Positions 7,277-15,739 of a stretch of 55,312 nt of DNA are shown here, piece by piece. The stretch lies in NCBI GenBank assembly GCA_018240635.1, contig JAFEFJ010000003.1:1-55312 (forward strand), read 5' to 3'. The notes under the pieces are model-generated. The model was not told the origin of the DNA. It did no database searches and saw only the letters and a program-made list of their open reading frames with translations. The position numbers were made by a program, and so were the translations under genes. The first letter of the stretch is position 1; the number at the start of each line of letters is the position of its first letter. Source of the DNA: Pseudomonadota bacterium (GTDB lineage Bacteria > Pseudomonadota > Alphaproteobacteria > Acetobacterales > Acetobacteraceae).

Positions 7277-9463
7277 ATGGCGGACGGCAATCTGATGGAG
7301 GCGGGCGCGCGGCCTCCGGCGGCTCTTCGGTACCGGGTCGAGGGCATGGATTGCCCGAGTTGCGCCGCCAAGATCGAGACCGCCGTGGGGCGCGCGGCGG
7401 GCGCTGAGGACGTGCGGCTCAACTACGCCGCGCAGACCCTGGCTCTTCGTCTGAATGAGGCCGCCACACCGCGCGCCGCGATCGAGGACCAGGTTCGCAA
7501 ACTCGGCTTCGGCATCGAGCCGATCGAGCCGCCCCATGTGCTGGTCGGGGAAGTGTCGGCCGCAATGGCGGCCCAGCCGTCGGCCCCGGCCCGCAAGCCG
7601 TGGTGGCAGGGTGCGAAGCCCCGGCTGGCGGCGCTGCTGGGTGCGCTGACCGCCGCCGGGTTCTCCGCATCCTTCGCCCTGCCCGCCGTGGGACATTGGG
7701 GCTACCTGCCGGCCGCGCTGCTCGGCCTGTGGTTCTTCGGCCGCAAAGCCATCGTCGCCGCGCAGGCAGGATCGCCGTTCTCCATCGAGATGCTGATGTC
7801 GATCGCCACGCTCGGCGCCATCGCCATCGGCGCGACCTCCGAGGCGGCCGTCGTGGTGTTCCTCTTCACCGTCGGCGAGCTGCTGGAGGGCCTCGCTGCG
7901 AACCGGGCGCGCGCGGGCATCGAGGCGCTGGGAGCCCTGGTGCCGAGGACCGCATTGCGCATCGATGGCGGAGCGGCGTGCGAGGTGCCCGCGGCCAGCC
8001 TGAAGCCGGGCGACCTCGTGCTCATCCGGCCCGGGGACCGCGTCTCGGCGGACGGTGAGGTGGTCGAGGGTGAGTCGGACGTGGACGAGAGCCCGGTGAC
8101 CGGCGAGGCCGTGCCGGTGCCCAAGGCCGAAGGCGCCGCCGTATTCGCGGGCAGCATCAACGCTTCAGGCGTGCTCCAGGTGCGCGTGACCCGGCCAGCG
8201 GCGGACAACACGATCGCCCGCATCATCCGCATGGTCGAGGAAGCGCAGGAGGCCAAGGCGCCGACAGCGCGCTTCATCGAGCGCTTCGCCGCCGTCTACA
8301 CGCCCGCCTCCGTCGTGGTTGCCGCCCTCGTCGCCGCTGCGCCACCTCTGGTGGGCGGCGCGGACTGGGGCACCTGGATCTACCGCGGCTTGACGTTGCT
8401 GCTCGTGGCCTGCCCCTGCGCGCTCGTCCTCTCGACGCCTGCGGCGATCGCCTCGGGTCTGGCCGCTGGGACGCGGCGCGGCCTGCTGGTCAAGGGCGGC
8501 GGTGCGTTGGAGACGATCGGCCGCATCCGGACGGTGGCCTTCGACAAGACCGGCACTCTCACCGAGGGTCGCCCGCGCGTAACCGACGTCCGGGCGCTGG
8601 CGGGCGCCGAGCGCACCGCCATCGGCTTGGCCGCGGCGGTGGAGAACGGCTCGAGCCACCCGCTCGGCCGCGCCATCCTGGCGCGCGCGGAAGCGGACGG
8701 AATCCCGCTGCGCCCGGTGCGGGATGGTCGCGCCATCCCGGGCAAGGGGGCGGAGGCGGTCGTCGGGGGCAAGCGTGTCACCGTTGCCTCACCCTCTCAC
8801 GCGGCCACGCAGGCATCGCTGCCAAGCGATGCGGAGCGGACGGTCTCGGAGTGGGAGCAGCAGGGCAAGACGGTCGTGGTGGTGACCGTGGAGGGCGCGC
8901 CCACCGGCCTGATCGCGATCCGCGACGAACCCCGGCCCGATGCGACCGCCGGCATCCGGGAACTCGCGGCGCTCGGCGTCAAGGCTGTCATGCTCACCGG
9001 CGACAACGCCCGCACCGGCGAGGCCATTGGGAGAGCGCTCGGCCTGACGGTGAAGTCGGGCCTGCTGCCCGAGGAAAAGCTGCACGAAATCGGCGCGCTG
9101 CGGGCACGGGGGTTGGTGGCCATGGTGGGAGACGGCATCAACGACGCGCCCGCGCTCGCCGCGGCCTCGGTCGGCATCGCGATGGGCGGCGGCACGGACG
9201 TGACCCGGGAGACCGCTGACGCCGCGTTGCTGCACAGCCACGTCACCGGTCTCGCAACCCTCATCGCGCTGTCGCGGGCAACGCTGGCCAACATCCGCCA
9301 GAACGTCGGCATCGCCCTGGGGCTGAAAGGCATCTTCGTGGTGACGACGGTCGTCGGCATCACCGGCCTGTGGCCAGCCGTGCTGGCCGACACCGGCGCA
9401 ACCGTCCTTGTGACGCTCAACGCCCTTCGGCTGCTCGGCTACCGCACGCGTCCGGCGGCCTAG
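7277..9463 (+). CDS. zntA: Zn/Cd/Pb-exporting P1B-type ATPase
   Basis: This 728-residue inner-membrane pump has one N-terminal HMA domain (GMDCPSCAAKIE, Cys26 and Cys29). The transmembrane metal site CPC is near residue 378, followed by ALVLSTP, which is typical of the Zn/Cd/Pb group; the copper group has ALGLATP. The phosphorylation motif DKTGTLT is near 424, SSHPLGRAI is in the nucleotide domain, then MLTGDN and GDGINDAPALA. An ATG at 7217 would lie inside the promoter, so the ATG at 7277, with AGGAAGGGG just upstream, is preferred. MerR control and the metal motif agree on soft divalent metals. The exact metal is inferred. Confidence 0.92.
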   Translation: MADGNLMEAGARPPAALRYRVEGMDCPSCAAKIETAVGRAAGAEDVRLNYAAQTLALRLNEAATPRAAIEDQVRKLGFGIEPIEPPHVLVGEVSAAMAAQPSAPARKPWWQGAKPRLAALLGALTAAGFSASFALPAVGHWGYLPAALLGLWFFGRKAIVAAQAGSPFSIEMLMSIATLGAIAIGATSEAAVVVFLFTVGELLEGLAANRARAGIEALGALVPRTALRIDGGAACEVPAASLKPGDLVLIRPGDRVSADGEVVEGESDVDESPVTGEAVPVPKAEGAAVFAGSINASGVLQVRVTRPAADNTIARIIRMVEEAQEAKAPTARFIERFAAVYTPASVVVAALVAAAPPLVGGADWGTWIYRGLTLLLVACPCALVLSTPAAIASGLAAGTRRGLLVKGGGALETIGRIRTVAFDKTGTLTEGRPRVTDVRALAGAERTAIGLAAAVENGSSHPLGRAILARAEADGIPLRPVRDGRAIPGKGAEAVVGGKRVTVASPSHAATQASLPSDAERTVSEWEQQGKTVVVVTVEGAPTGLIAIRDEPRPDATAGIRELAALGVKAVMLTGDNARTGEAIGRALGLTVKSGLLPEEKLHEIGALRARGLVAMVGDGINDAPALAAASVGIAMGGGTDVTRETADAALLHSHVTGLATLIALSRATLANIRQNVGIALGLKGIFVVTTVVGITGLWPAVLADTGATVLVTLNALRLLGYRTRPAA

Positions 9464-9660
9464 CCGCACCGGGCACCTGTGTCTGCGCGGCGCTGAAGGC
9501 CAAGCGGGGGCCGGGAAGCGCCTACCGGGCTGGTGGCGGTGTCCCACGTGGACGCGCCTATCGACGGTCCGGTGCTGGAATTAGGCTTCAACGCCGGGCC
9601 GCGGCAGAACTTGGACGCGTTGGCGCGCGCGAGCGCCGGTCATGAAGAGAAAGCACACCA

Positions 9661-10275
9661 ATGAGCTTCTATCAGCGCTACATCATTCCGCGCCTCACGC
9701 ATCTGGCGATGGGTAAAAAGCAGCTCTTGCCGTTCCGGCAGCGTGTGATCGGCGCAGCCGAAGGAAGAGTACTCGAAATCGGCATCGGCTCTGGACTCAA
9801 CTTCCCTTTGTATGGCGGAACGGTCACTTCGGTGATCGGGCTGGAGCCATCATCGGAGTTGTTGACCATGGCGCGCCCGCGCGCCGAGGCTGCCGTGGTG
9901 CCGATCACATTGCTCGATGGAACGGCCGAAGAGATCCCACTTGACAGCGGCAGTATCGATACGGTCGTCACGACATGGACGTTGTGCACGATCCCGAATG
10001 GGGCTCAGGCGCTAGGCGAGATGCGTCGCGTGTTGCGACCGGCCGGCGCGCTCCTCTTCGTTGAGCACGGTCGCGCACCAGAGCCGGGCGTTGCGCGGTG
10101 GCAGGACCGGCTCGATCCGCTGTGGTCCCGCCTGGCGGGCGGCTGTCATCTGAACCGCAAAATGGATGATCTGATCGCCGGCAATGGGTTCCGGATTGAA
10201 GAAATGGAGAACGCTCGGCTTCCCGGTCCGCGGACACACACGTATCTGTATCAAGGGCGCGCGAGGCCGGCATAA
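9661..10275 (+). CDS. class I SAM-dependent methyltransferase
   Basis: The 204-residue protein has a Rossmann-like methyltransferase core: motif I VLEIGIGSGLN near residue 38, the acidic end of beta-2 in GLEPSSELL, LDGTAEEIPLDSGSIDTVVTTWTLC (motifs II/III) and LRPAGALLFVEHG. This matches the methyltransferase-11/UbiE-like group. The N-terminus (YQRYIIPRLTHLAMG) resembles PhcB/thiol-methyltransferase-like proteins near metal or arsenic genes, but the substrate is unknown. In the 197 bases before it, one frame reads VLELGFNAG and stops on the ATG, possibly a fragment of a related gene. Confidence 0.83.
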   Translation: MSFYQRYIIPRLTHLAMGKKQLLPFRQRVIGAAEGRVLEIGIGSGLNFPLYGGTVTSVIGLEPSSELLTMARPRAEAAVVPITLLDGTAEEIPLDSGSIDTVVTTWTLCTIPNGAQALGEMRRVLRPAGALLFVEHGRAPEPGVARWQDRLDPLWSRLAGGCHLNRKMDDLIAGNGFRIEEMENARLPGPRTHTYLYQGRARPA

Positions 10276-10595
10276 GAGCACCGTGACTGTTTCGCTTGAT
10301 TGTCTTCGCTGGCATAGCGCTGTTGCCCGTCGCGATCGCCAGGTTCAAATTGGCGCCTGGACGGTCGCCCTTTTTCCACATAGCAGTCGGGCTGGTCAGC
10401 GAAGCTATCTCCGCCATGCTTGGATCGCCAGGAAGACGAGTGTCGTGGCGGTGCTGCAGAGAATTAAGTCATGCCACTCGATGAACATGCCGACCATTCT
10501 GGCGATGCTCGCGCGCCATACCTCGCGCACATTCCTAGTTCGTGGAACGAGTTCAACGCCGCTTCGACTGGCAGCGTTGCGGCGTGGCCGAGGGA
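10276..10595 (+). other. intergenic stretch between convergent units
   Basis: These 320 bases lie between the methyltransferase end and the ABC transporter end. A frame from a TTG at 10296 gives a 62-residue, partly hydrophobic peptide with no recognisable family or good ribosome site. I do not call it a gene. No clear terminator hairpin was seen. Confidence 0.4.
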
Positions 10596-11333
10596 TCAGT
10601 GACGGAGGATCTTGCCGACGAAGTCGCGCGTGCGGGGCATCTGGGGGTGATCGAAGATTTCCGTTGGTGTGCCGGTTTCCACCACCAGCCCGTCGGCCAT
10701 GAAGACGACGCGGTCCGAAATCTCGCGCACGAAGGCCATCTCGTGCGAGACGATCAGCATCGTCATCCCGTCATTGGCGAGCCCGCGGATGACGTCGAGC
10801 ACGTCGCTGACAAGCTCCGGGTCCAGCGCCGCGGTGATTTCGTCGAGGAACAGGAACTCCGGCTTCAGCGCCAATGCTCGGGCGATAGCGACGCGCTGCT
10901 GCTGGCCGCCGGACAGTTCGTCTGGATAGCTCCGGATCTTGTCGCCGAGACCTACGCGCGCGAGCAGGGCCATCGCTTCGGCCTCCACCTCCCGCCGTGG
11001 GCGCTTGCGGATGCGCACCGGGGTGACGGCGACGTTCTCCAGCACGTTCATGTTCTGGAACAGGTTGTATTGCTGGAACACGATCGCGCAGCGTTCGCGC
11101 AAGGCGCGCACGCTCTGCTTGTTCGCATAGTTGACCGGCGCGCCATCCACGACGACGCGCCCATGGTCCGGCACCAGCAGCCCGACCAGCACGCGCAGCA
11201 GCGTGCTCTTGCCGGAGCCCGATGGGCCAATCAGGCTCATCACCTCGCCGGTGCGCAGCGCCATGGTGACGCCGCGCAGCACCGTGTTGCCGCCGTACGA
11301 GGCGCCGAGGTTATCGATGTCGAGCGTTGGCAA
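10596..11333 (-). CDS. polar amino acid ABC transporter ATP-binding protein
   Basis: The 245-residue ATPase of the PAAT (HisP/GlnQ) family has Walker A GPSGSGKST near residue 38, a Q-loop FQQYNLFQ, signature LSGGQQQR, Walker B FLFLDEITAALDP and switch His in VSHEM. The start is TTG at 11333 with GGAGG about 7 bases upstream; it overlaps the end of the upstream permease by 23 bases. Walker B has DEITAALDP rather than the usual DEPTSALDP, a minor variant. It energises uptake through the two permeases encoded just upstream and completes a four-gene transporter. Confidence 0.92.
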   Translation of the reverse strand: MPTLDIDNLGASYGGNTVLRGVTMALRTGEVMSLIGPSGSGKSTLLRVLVGLLVPDHGRVVVDGAPVNYANKQSVRALRERCAIVFQQYNLFQNMNVLENVAVTPVRIRKRPRREVEAEAMALLARVGLGDKIRSYPDELSGGQQQRVAIARALALKPEFLFLDEITAALDPELVSDVLDVIRGLANDGMTMLIVSHEMAFVREISDRVVFMADGLVVETGTPTEIFDHPQMPRTRDFVGKILRH

Positions 11334-12000
11334 GCCGTGCCTCCAGTCGCCGCCCGAGGAGCGTCAGCGGATAGGAAAGCGCGAAATACAGCAGCAGGAT
11401 CGAGCCGAACGACAGCAGCGGCATGAAACCGCGGTTGTTCAGGTTGCGCCCTGCATAGGTGAGCTCCAGAAGCCCGATCTGCGAGGCGAGCGCCGAGTCC
11501 TTGATGAACAACAGGAAGAAACCGAAGGCCGGCGGCAGGATCACCTTCCAGGCCTGCGGAATCACCACAAGCCGGAGCGTCTGCCAGGCGGTGAAGTTGC
11601 ACACCGCCGCACTGTCCCACTGATTCGGATGCACCGAGTCGAGGCCGGCGCGTCCGATTTCCGCAAGGTAGGCGCTGGCAATCAGGCAGACGCTGACCAT
11701 CGCGATGGCGAACACCGGAGCTTCCAGGCCGGCAACCTGCGTGGCGTAGAAGACGAGAAATAGGTTCACCAGGAATGGGATGCGACGGAACAGTTCGGAG
11801 AAGCCGATGGCGACGATGCGCGCTGGCAGCCAGGCCAGGCCGCGAGTCCGGCGCAGCACCGCGATGCCGAAGCCGAGCACGAGCCCGACGAGGCAGCCGC
11901 CGGCCGACAGCGCCAGCGTGGTCAGCGCCGCCTGAAGCAGGAACTCGGCCGTGTAGATCGTGAAGAAGCGCGGGGACTCCGCGAGCAGCCGGCTGAGCAT
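11311..12000 (-). CDS. amino acid ABC transporter permease
   Basis: This 229-residue inner-membrane protein has about five hydrophobic segments and the PAAT permease EAA-type loop (SAYLAEIGRAGLDSV, then AAVCNFTAWQTLRLVVIPQA) that contacts the ATPase. Its ATG overlaps the stop of the preceding permease (TGATG). It pairs with that permease as a heterodimer. The context (hydroxyproline-type catabolic genes upstream) suggests import of a proline-like amino acid; that is inference. Confidence 0.9.
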   Translation of the reverse strand: MLSRLLAESPRFFTIYTAEFLLQAALTTLALSAGGCLVGLVLGFGIAVLRRTRGLAWLPARIVAIGFSELFRRIPFLVNLFLVFYATQVAGLEAPVFAIAMVSVCLIASAYLAEIGRAGLDSVHPNQWDSAAVCNFTAWQTLRLVVIPQAWKVILPPAFGFFLLFIKDSALASQIGLLELTYAGRNLNNRGFMPLLSFGSILLLYFALSYPLTLLGRRLEARLANARHR

Positions 12001-12674
12001 CAGACGAACTTCATCCGCACCCGGAACAGCGCCCGGCCGGCAAGCGCGAGCACCATGCTGGCGGCGATGGTGATCAGGACATAAAGGATCGCGGTGACCG
12101 AGAAGACCTCCAGCGAACGGAAGGTCTCCGCGTTGATGCTGTAGGCGCGTCCGGTGAGTTCATCGACGCCGAACACTGCGGCCATCGAGGTGCCGAGCAC
12201 CATGAGGATGAAGTGGTTGGACAGCGGCGCAAACAAGGTGCGAACCACATGCGGCAGGATGACGTAACGGATCGACTGCCAGGTGGACATGCCGAGCACC
12301 GCCGCCGCGTCGAGTTCGGTCTGCCGGACCGAGGTGAAACCGGCACGCTGGATTTCAGTGAGGTAGGCGCCGGCGTTCAGCGTCATGCCCAGCAGCACGG
12401 CCTGCAGCGGATCAAGCACGATGCCGGCGTCGGGCAGGACGAAGAAGAGAAAGAAGATCTGAACCAGTTGCGGCGTATTGGTGAAGAAGACGATGTAGGC
12501 GCGCGCGATGCGCCGCAATGCCGGGCTGCCGAGCGTGACGGCGGCAGCGCCCGCCGTGCCGATGACCATGCCGCCGAAGAACGCAAGGACGGCGATCTCC
12601 AGGCTGAGGAGAGCGCCGCCCATGAGGAAGGGCAGGCTGGTGAAGATCTGTCCGAAGTGAAACCGGTAATCCAC
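12000..12674 (-). CDS. amino acid ABC transporter permease
   Basis: The 224-residue permease has the HisM/GlnP-type layout: an N-terminal segment LMGGALLSLEIAVLAFF, the loop YLTEIQRAGFTSV, LDAAAVLGMSTWQSIRYVILPH (EAA motif) and a C-terminal hydrophobic helix. It starts with GTG at 12674, 53 bases after the binding-protein stop. It forms the membrane pore with the second permease. Confidence 0.9.
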   Translation of the reverse strand: MDYRFHFGQIFTSLPFLMGGALLSLEIAVLAFFGGMVIGTAGAAAVTLGSPALRRIARAYIVFFTNTPQLVQIFFLFFVLPDAGIVLDPLQAVLLGMTLNAGAYLTEIQRAGFTSVRQTELDAAAVLGMSTWQSIRYVILPHVVRTLFAPLSNHFILMVLGTSMAAVFGVDELTGRAYSINAETFRSLEVFSVTAILYVLITIAASMVLALAGRALFRVRMKFV

Positions 12675-12727
12675 GGTGCCAGATCAGCCGGGCGGCCGGC
12701 GTGCGGCCGCCCGGCTGCACCTCCGGT

Positions 12728-13531
12728 TCAGAAATACGGGCTGAGCGGGATCGGCGCCGACATGTCGAAGCCATACCACTTCTTGTAGGCCTGCTGGATG
12801 AACTCGGACTGCTCGAGCGAGAAGATGGCCACGTTCAGCCAGCGCCGCAGCGATTGGTCGGCGCGGTTGACGCCGATACAGTCCCAATCGACCTCCTTGG
12901 CGTGGCCGGCAAGCGGCATCCAGTGCGCGTCGATCTTCTTCGACACCTCGCCGAGCGAGGCCAGATCATCCACGACGGCGTCGGCACGGCCCTGCGCCAC
13001 CGCGCGCAACACGTCGGGATGATTGTCGAGCAGCAAGACCTTCGCGTGCGGAAGATTGGCGGCGATCCAGGGGATCGGCGTGGTGCCGCGCACCTCGGCG
13101 AGCGTCACCGTGTCCTTGTCGAGATCGGACAGGTTCTTGAACGGCTTGCCCTCGATCGACAGCGCGCCGAGCGATTCGGTCATGATCGGCAGGGTGAAGT
13201 CGATCAGTTTCGCGCGGTCGGGCGTGCGCGTCATGCCGCCGAGCACGATGTCGATCCGCCCGCTGGTGATGAAGGGCACCCGGCTGTTCGGATCGACGGT
13301 GACGAAGTTCGGCTTCACCCCCAGCATCGACGCCAGTTTCGTGGCCACGTCGATGTCGAACCCGACAAGCTGGTTCTTGTCGTCGTACATGGCCGTAGGC
13401 GGATAGTTGGGATTGACGCCGATGCGGAGCTCGCCGGTGGACAGGATGTCGTCCAGCGAGCGGGCCTGCGCCCCGGCGAGCAGCGAGACTGTCATCATCG
13501 CCGCGACCGCGAGAACACGCAATATCGCCAT
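12728..13531 (-). CDS. amino acid ABC transporter substrate-binding protein
   Basis: The 267-residue periplasmic binding protein has a signal peptide (hydrophobic ILRVLAVAAMMTVSLLAG, cleavage near AQARS). The family-3 solute-binding fold follows: GELRIGVNPNYPP, LVGFDIDVATKLA, IDIVLGGMTRTPDRAKLIDF. The in-frame ATG at 13546 is possible, but the ATG at 13531 has GGGAGAAGG directly upstream and is preferred. The ligand is not known; its place after a D-hydroxyproline-type dehydrogenase operon suggests hydroxyproline or a related amino acid. Confidence 0.9.
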   Translation of the reverse strand: MAILRVLAVAAMMTVSLLAGAQARSLDDILSTGELRIGVNPNYPPTAMYDDKNQLVGFDIDVATKLASMLGVKPNFVTVDPNSRVPFITSGRIDIVLGGMTRTPDRAKLIDFTLPIMTESLGALSIEGKPFKNLSDLDKDTVTLAEVRGTTPIPWIAANLPHAKVLLLDNHPDVLRAVAQGRADAVVDDLASLGEVSKKIDAHWMPLAGHAKEVDWDCIGVNRADQSLRRWLNVAIFSLEQSEFIQQAYKKWYGFDMSAPIPLSPYF

Positions 13532-13663
13532 CAACCTTCTCCCCATTCAGGAATCCGTATGCGCGGAACCCTCCGGCGCATGAGCGTAACAGCGGTATTC
13601 CAACACCATGGCCGTGGCGTTGTCGATCACACGGTAGTGTTCGGATCGCGCTTCGGCGGTCAG

Positions 13664-13695
13664 GGTGTGACCACGAAGACCCAAAAAGTCACACC
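13664..13695. terminator. stem-loop between catabolic and transporter genes
   Basis: GGTGTGAC (13664-13671) and GTCACACC (13688-13695) form a perfect 8-base stem with a 16-base loop, just after the DapA-family stop in the direction of transcription. There is no T-run, so it is more likely an attenuator, a processing site or an operator than a strong intrinsic terminator. Confidence 0.4.
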
Positions 13696-13703
13696 GCCGC
13701 GGC

Positions 13704-14636
13704 CTACAGCCCGGCGGCGCGCAACGCCTGCTCGAGCATCTCCGCCTCGTCCGCCGATACAGGGCCGACCGGAGGACGCACCGCGGCGCAGGGCAGACGG
13801 CCGAGCGCGTGCAGACAATGCTTGATGCGCGCCGTGGCGCGGCCCCCAGGCGGCGCTCCATAGATCGCCTCGGCCAACGGCTCGATGCGTTCATGCACGG
13901 CGCGCGCGCCGGCGAGATCGCCATGGCGTACCGCCGCGTCGAGGGCGACGATCTGCTCCGGCACGATGTCGGCGAGCGAGACGAGGCTGCCGTCCGAGCC
14001 ATGCACGAAGCAGGCGAACATATGCTCGTCGCCGCTTGCCATCACGGCGATATGCGGGGCACGCGCCTTCACCATGCGGCGCAAGGCGTCGTACGCGTCC
14101 ACCTCCCAGCCGCCTTCCTTGATCCCCACGACGGACGGGATACGCAGCAGCCGGTCGAGCACGTCGTGGGTATACGCCATCCGGCCGGCATTCACGCTGG
14201 CCTGGAAAAGAAACAGCGGCATGCCGGGAACGGCTTCGGCGACGATCCGGTGGTGCCGCTCCGCCATCTCGCCGTCCTGCGCGAGCGCAAAGGCGTTCGG
14301 GGCAAAAACCATGACCGCGTCGGCGCCGGCATCCCGCGCGGCGCGCGCTTCCTCCGCCGCGGCAAGGCTGGATTCGTGGTTGACGCCCGCAACCACGATC
14401 CGGCTCGCGCCGACTGCTTCGACCGTGACCGCAACCGCCTTGCGCTTCTCTTCTGCGGAGATGACGAAGTTCTCGCCCGCGTGGCCGTTGCACAGCACGC
14501 CGGCGATGCCCGGCTGAAGCACGCAGGCGGCGGTGTGGGCGGCAAAGGCGTCCCAGTCGGGGGCGTAGTCCGGCCGCATCGGCAGCACCGTGCTCGGGTA
14601 GATGCCGTGGAACGCATTCGGCGCGGACGGGATCAT
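13704..14636 (-). CDS. dihydrodipicolinate synthase (DapA) family enzyme, possible pyrroline-4-hydroxy-2-carboxylate deaminase
   Basis: This 310-residue class I aldolase-fold protein keeps the Schiff-base Lys173 (VVGIKEGG). Other active-site positions differ from true DapA: the usual GTTGE is CNGHAGEN, and the Tyr of LYN is Phe144 (LFLFQAS). It is therefore unlikely to make dihydrodipicolinate. In D-hydroxyproline catabolism a DapA-family deaminase converts the dehydrogenase product to alpha-ketoglutarate semialdehyde, which fits the ATGA coupling to three dehydrogenase genes. That role is inferred from context; other lyase activities remain possible. Confidence 0.82.
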   Translation of the reverse strand: MIPSAPNAFHGIYPSTVLPMRPDYAPDWDAFAAHTAACVLQPGIAGVLCNGHAGENFVISAEEKRKAVAVTVEAVGASRIVVAGVNHESSLAAAEEARAARDAGADAVMVFAPNAFALAQDGEMAERHHRIVAEAVPGMPLFLFQASVNAGRMAYTHDVLDRLLRIPSVVGIKEGGWEVDAYDALRRMVKARAPHIAVMASGDEHMFACFVHGSDGSLVSLADIVPEQIVALDAAVRHGDLAGARAVHERIEPLAEAIYGAPPGGRATARIKHCLHALGRLPCAAVRPPVGPVSADEAEMLEQALRAAGL

Positions 14637-15739
14637 GCGGCCTCTCTGACCAGCAGACGGTCGATCGGAAACAGGGGCAACTCAGGTTCCTCGCCCAGGA
14701 TGGCGTGTGCAAGCAGCTTCCCGAAATACGGGCCCGACGTATAGCCGGAGTGGGCGCTGCCGATGGTCCAGACGTCCGGCACGCCCGGCAGCCTGCCGAT
14801 TGCCGGCAACGCGTCGTCCGTCTCGGCTTCCAGCCCCAGCCAGCTACGCACCATCCGCGCATCGCGCAGCGCGGGGATCGTATGCACCGCAAGGCGGATG
14901 TTGCCGAGGAGGTTCTCCGGCTTGACCGCAACCGGTCCGGTGTCGCGGTCGCCGATCCCCTGCCAGCCGCCGCCGACCAGCACCGTGCCGTTGTCGAACT
15001 GCTTCAGCGACAGCAGCCCCGACGCGACGCCGAGCACCGAGCGCATCACTGGCGGCAGGCGTTCGGTTACCACCAGCTGGTTGATCAACGTCTTGATCCG
15101 CAGCTTCACGCCGAACCATGCTGCCATCGGCTCCAGCCACACGCCGCCCGCCAGCACGACGCGGGCCGCATGTACCGGCTCGTGCGCCGTGCGCAGAACG
15201 AAGCCGGGCGAGACGTCGTGAACCGCGTTCCCCTCGCGCAGGTCGACGCCGGCGGCGAGCAGCGCCGGGCGGAAGGCACGGCCCGTCAGGTAGGCGCTGG
15301 CGAAGCCGTCGATCGGGCAGAACCCAGCCATCAACACGGCGGGGTTGAGCGACGGTTCGATCGCGACCGCGCGCGCGGCGTCGATCACCTCGATCGGAGC
15401 TCCCGCCTCCCGCCGGACGCGGGCGCGTTCCTCCAGCATCGCCGCCTCGCCCGGCGTGAACGCCACCGACAGGCCCGGACGCAAGCGCGCCGCCACATCG
15501 CCGCCGTCGAGCCATTCCGGCGCGCGCATCCACATCTCCCAGGCGCGCATCGCGTATGGAATCAGCGCGGCGCGCGTCATCTGCATCGTCAGCGTGCCGG
15601 CGTTAACGCCGGATGCCTGCCGGCAGATCGGACCGCTGTCGAGCAGCACCACGCGCATCCCGCCGCGCGCGAGAAACAGGGCGACGCTGCACCCCATCAC
15701 GCCCGCACCCACGACCGCGCAGTCGAACCGGTTGCTCAT
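14633..15739 (-). CDS. FAD-dependent oxidoreductase (D-hydroxyproline dehydrogenase beta / HcnC-like subunit)
   Basis: The 368-residue DAO-family flavoprotein has the N-terminal dinucleotide motif VVGAGVMGCS, a second FAD contact in VVLAGGVW and a C-terminal segment GSAHSGYTSGP typical of sarcosine/D-amino acid dehydrogenases. The ATG at 15739 overlaps the stop of the alpha subunit by ATGA; an open frame continuing to 16918 is an artefact antisense to nothing but in another frame of the alpha gene. It should oxidise the C-N bond of a D-amino acid such as cis-4-hydroxy-D-proline and pass electrons to the other two subunits. Confidence 0.88.
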   Translation of the reverse strand: MSNRFDCAVVGAGVMGCSVALFLARGGMRVVLLDSGPICRQASGVNAGTLTMQMTRAALIPYAMRAWEMWMRAPEWLDGGDVAARLRPGLSVAFTPGEAAMLEERARVRREAGAPIEVIDAARAVAIEPSLNPAVLMAGFCPIDGFASAYLTGRAFRPALLAAGVDLREGNAVHDVSPGFVLRTAHEPVHAARVVLAGGVWLEPMAAWFGVKLRIKTLINQLVVTERLPPVMRSVLGVASGLLSLKQFDNGTVLVGGGWQGIGDRDTGPVAVKPENLLGNIRLAVHTIPALRDARMVRSWLGLEAETDDALPAIGRLPGVPDVWTIGSAHSGYTSGPYFGKLLAHAILGEEPELPLFPIDRLLVREAA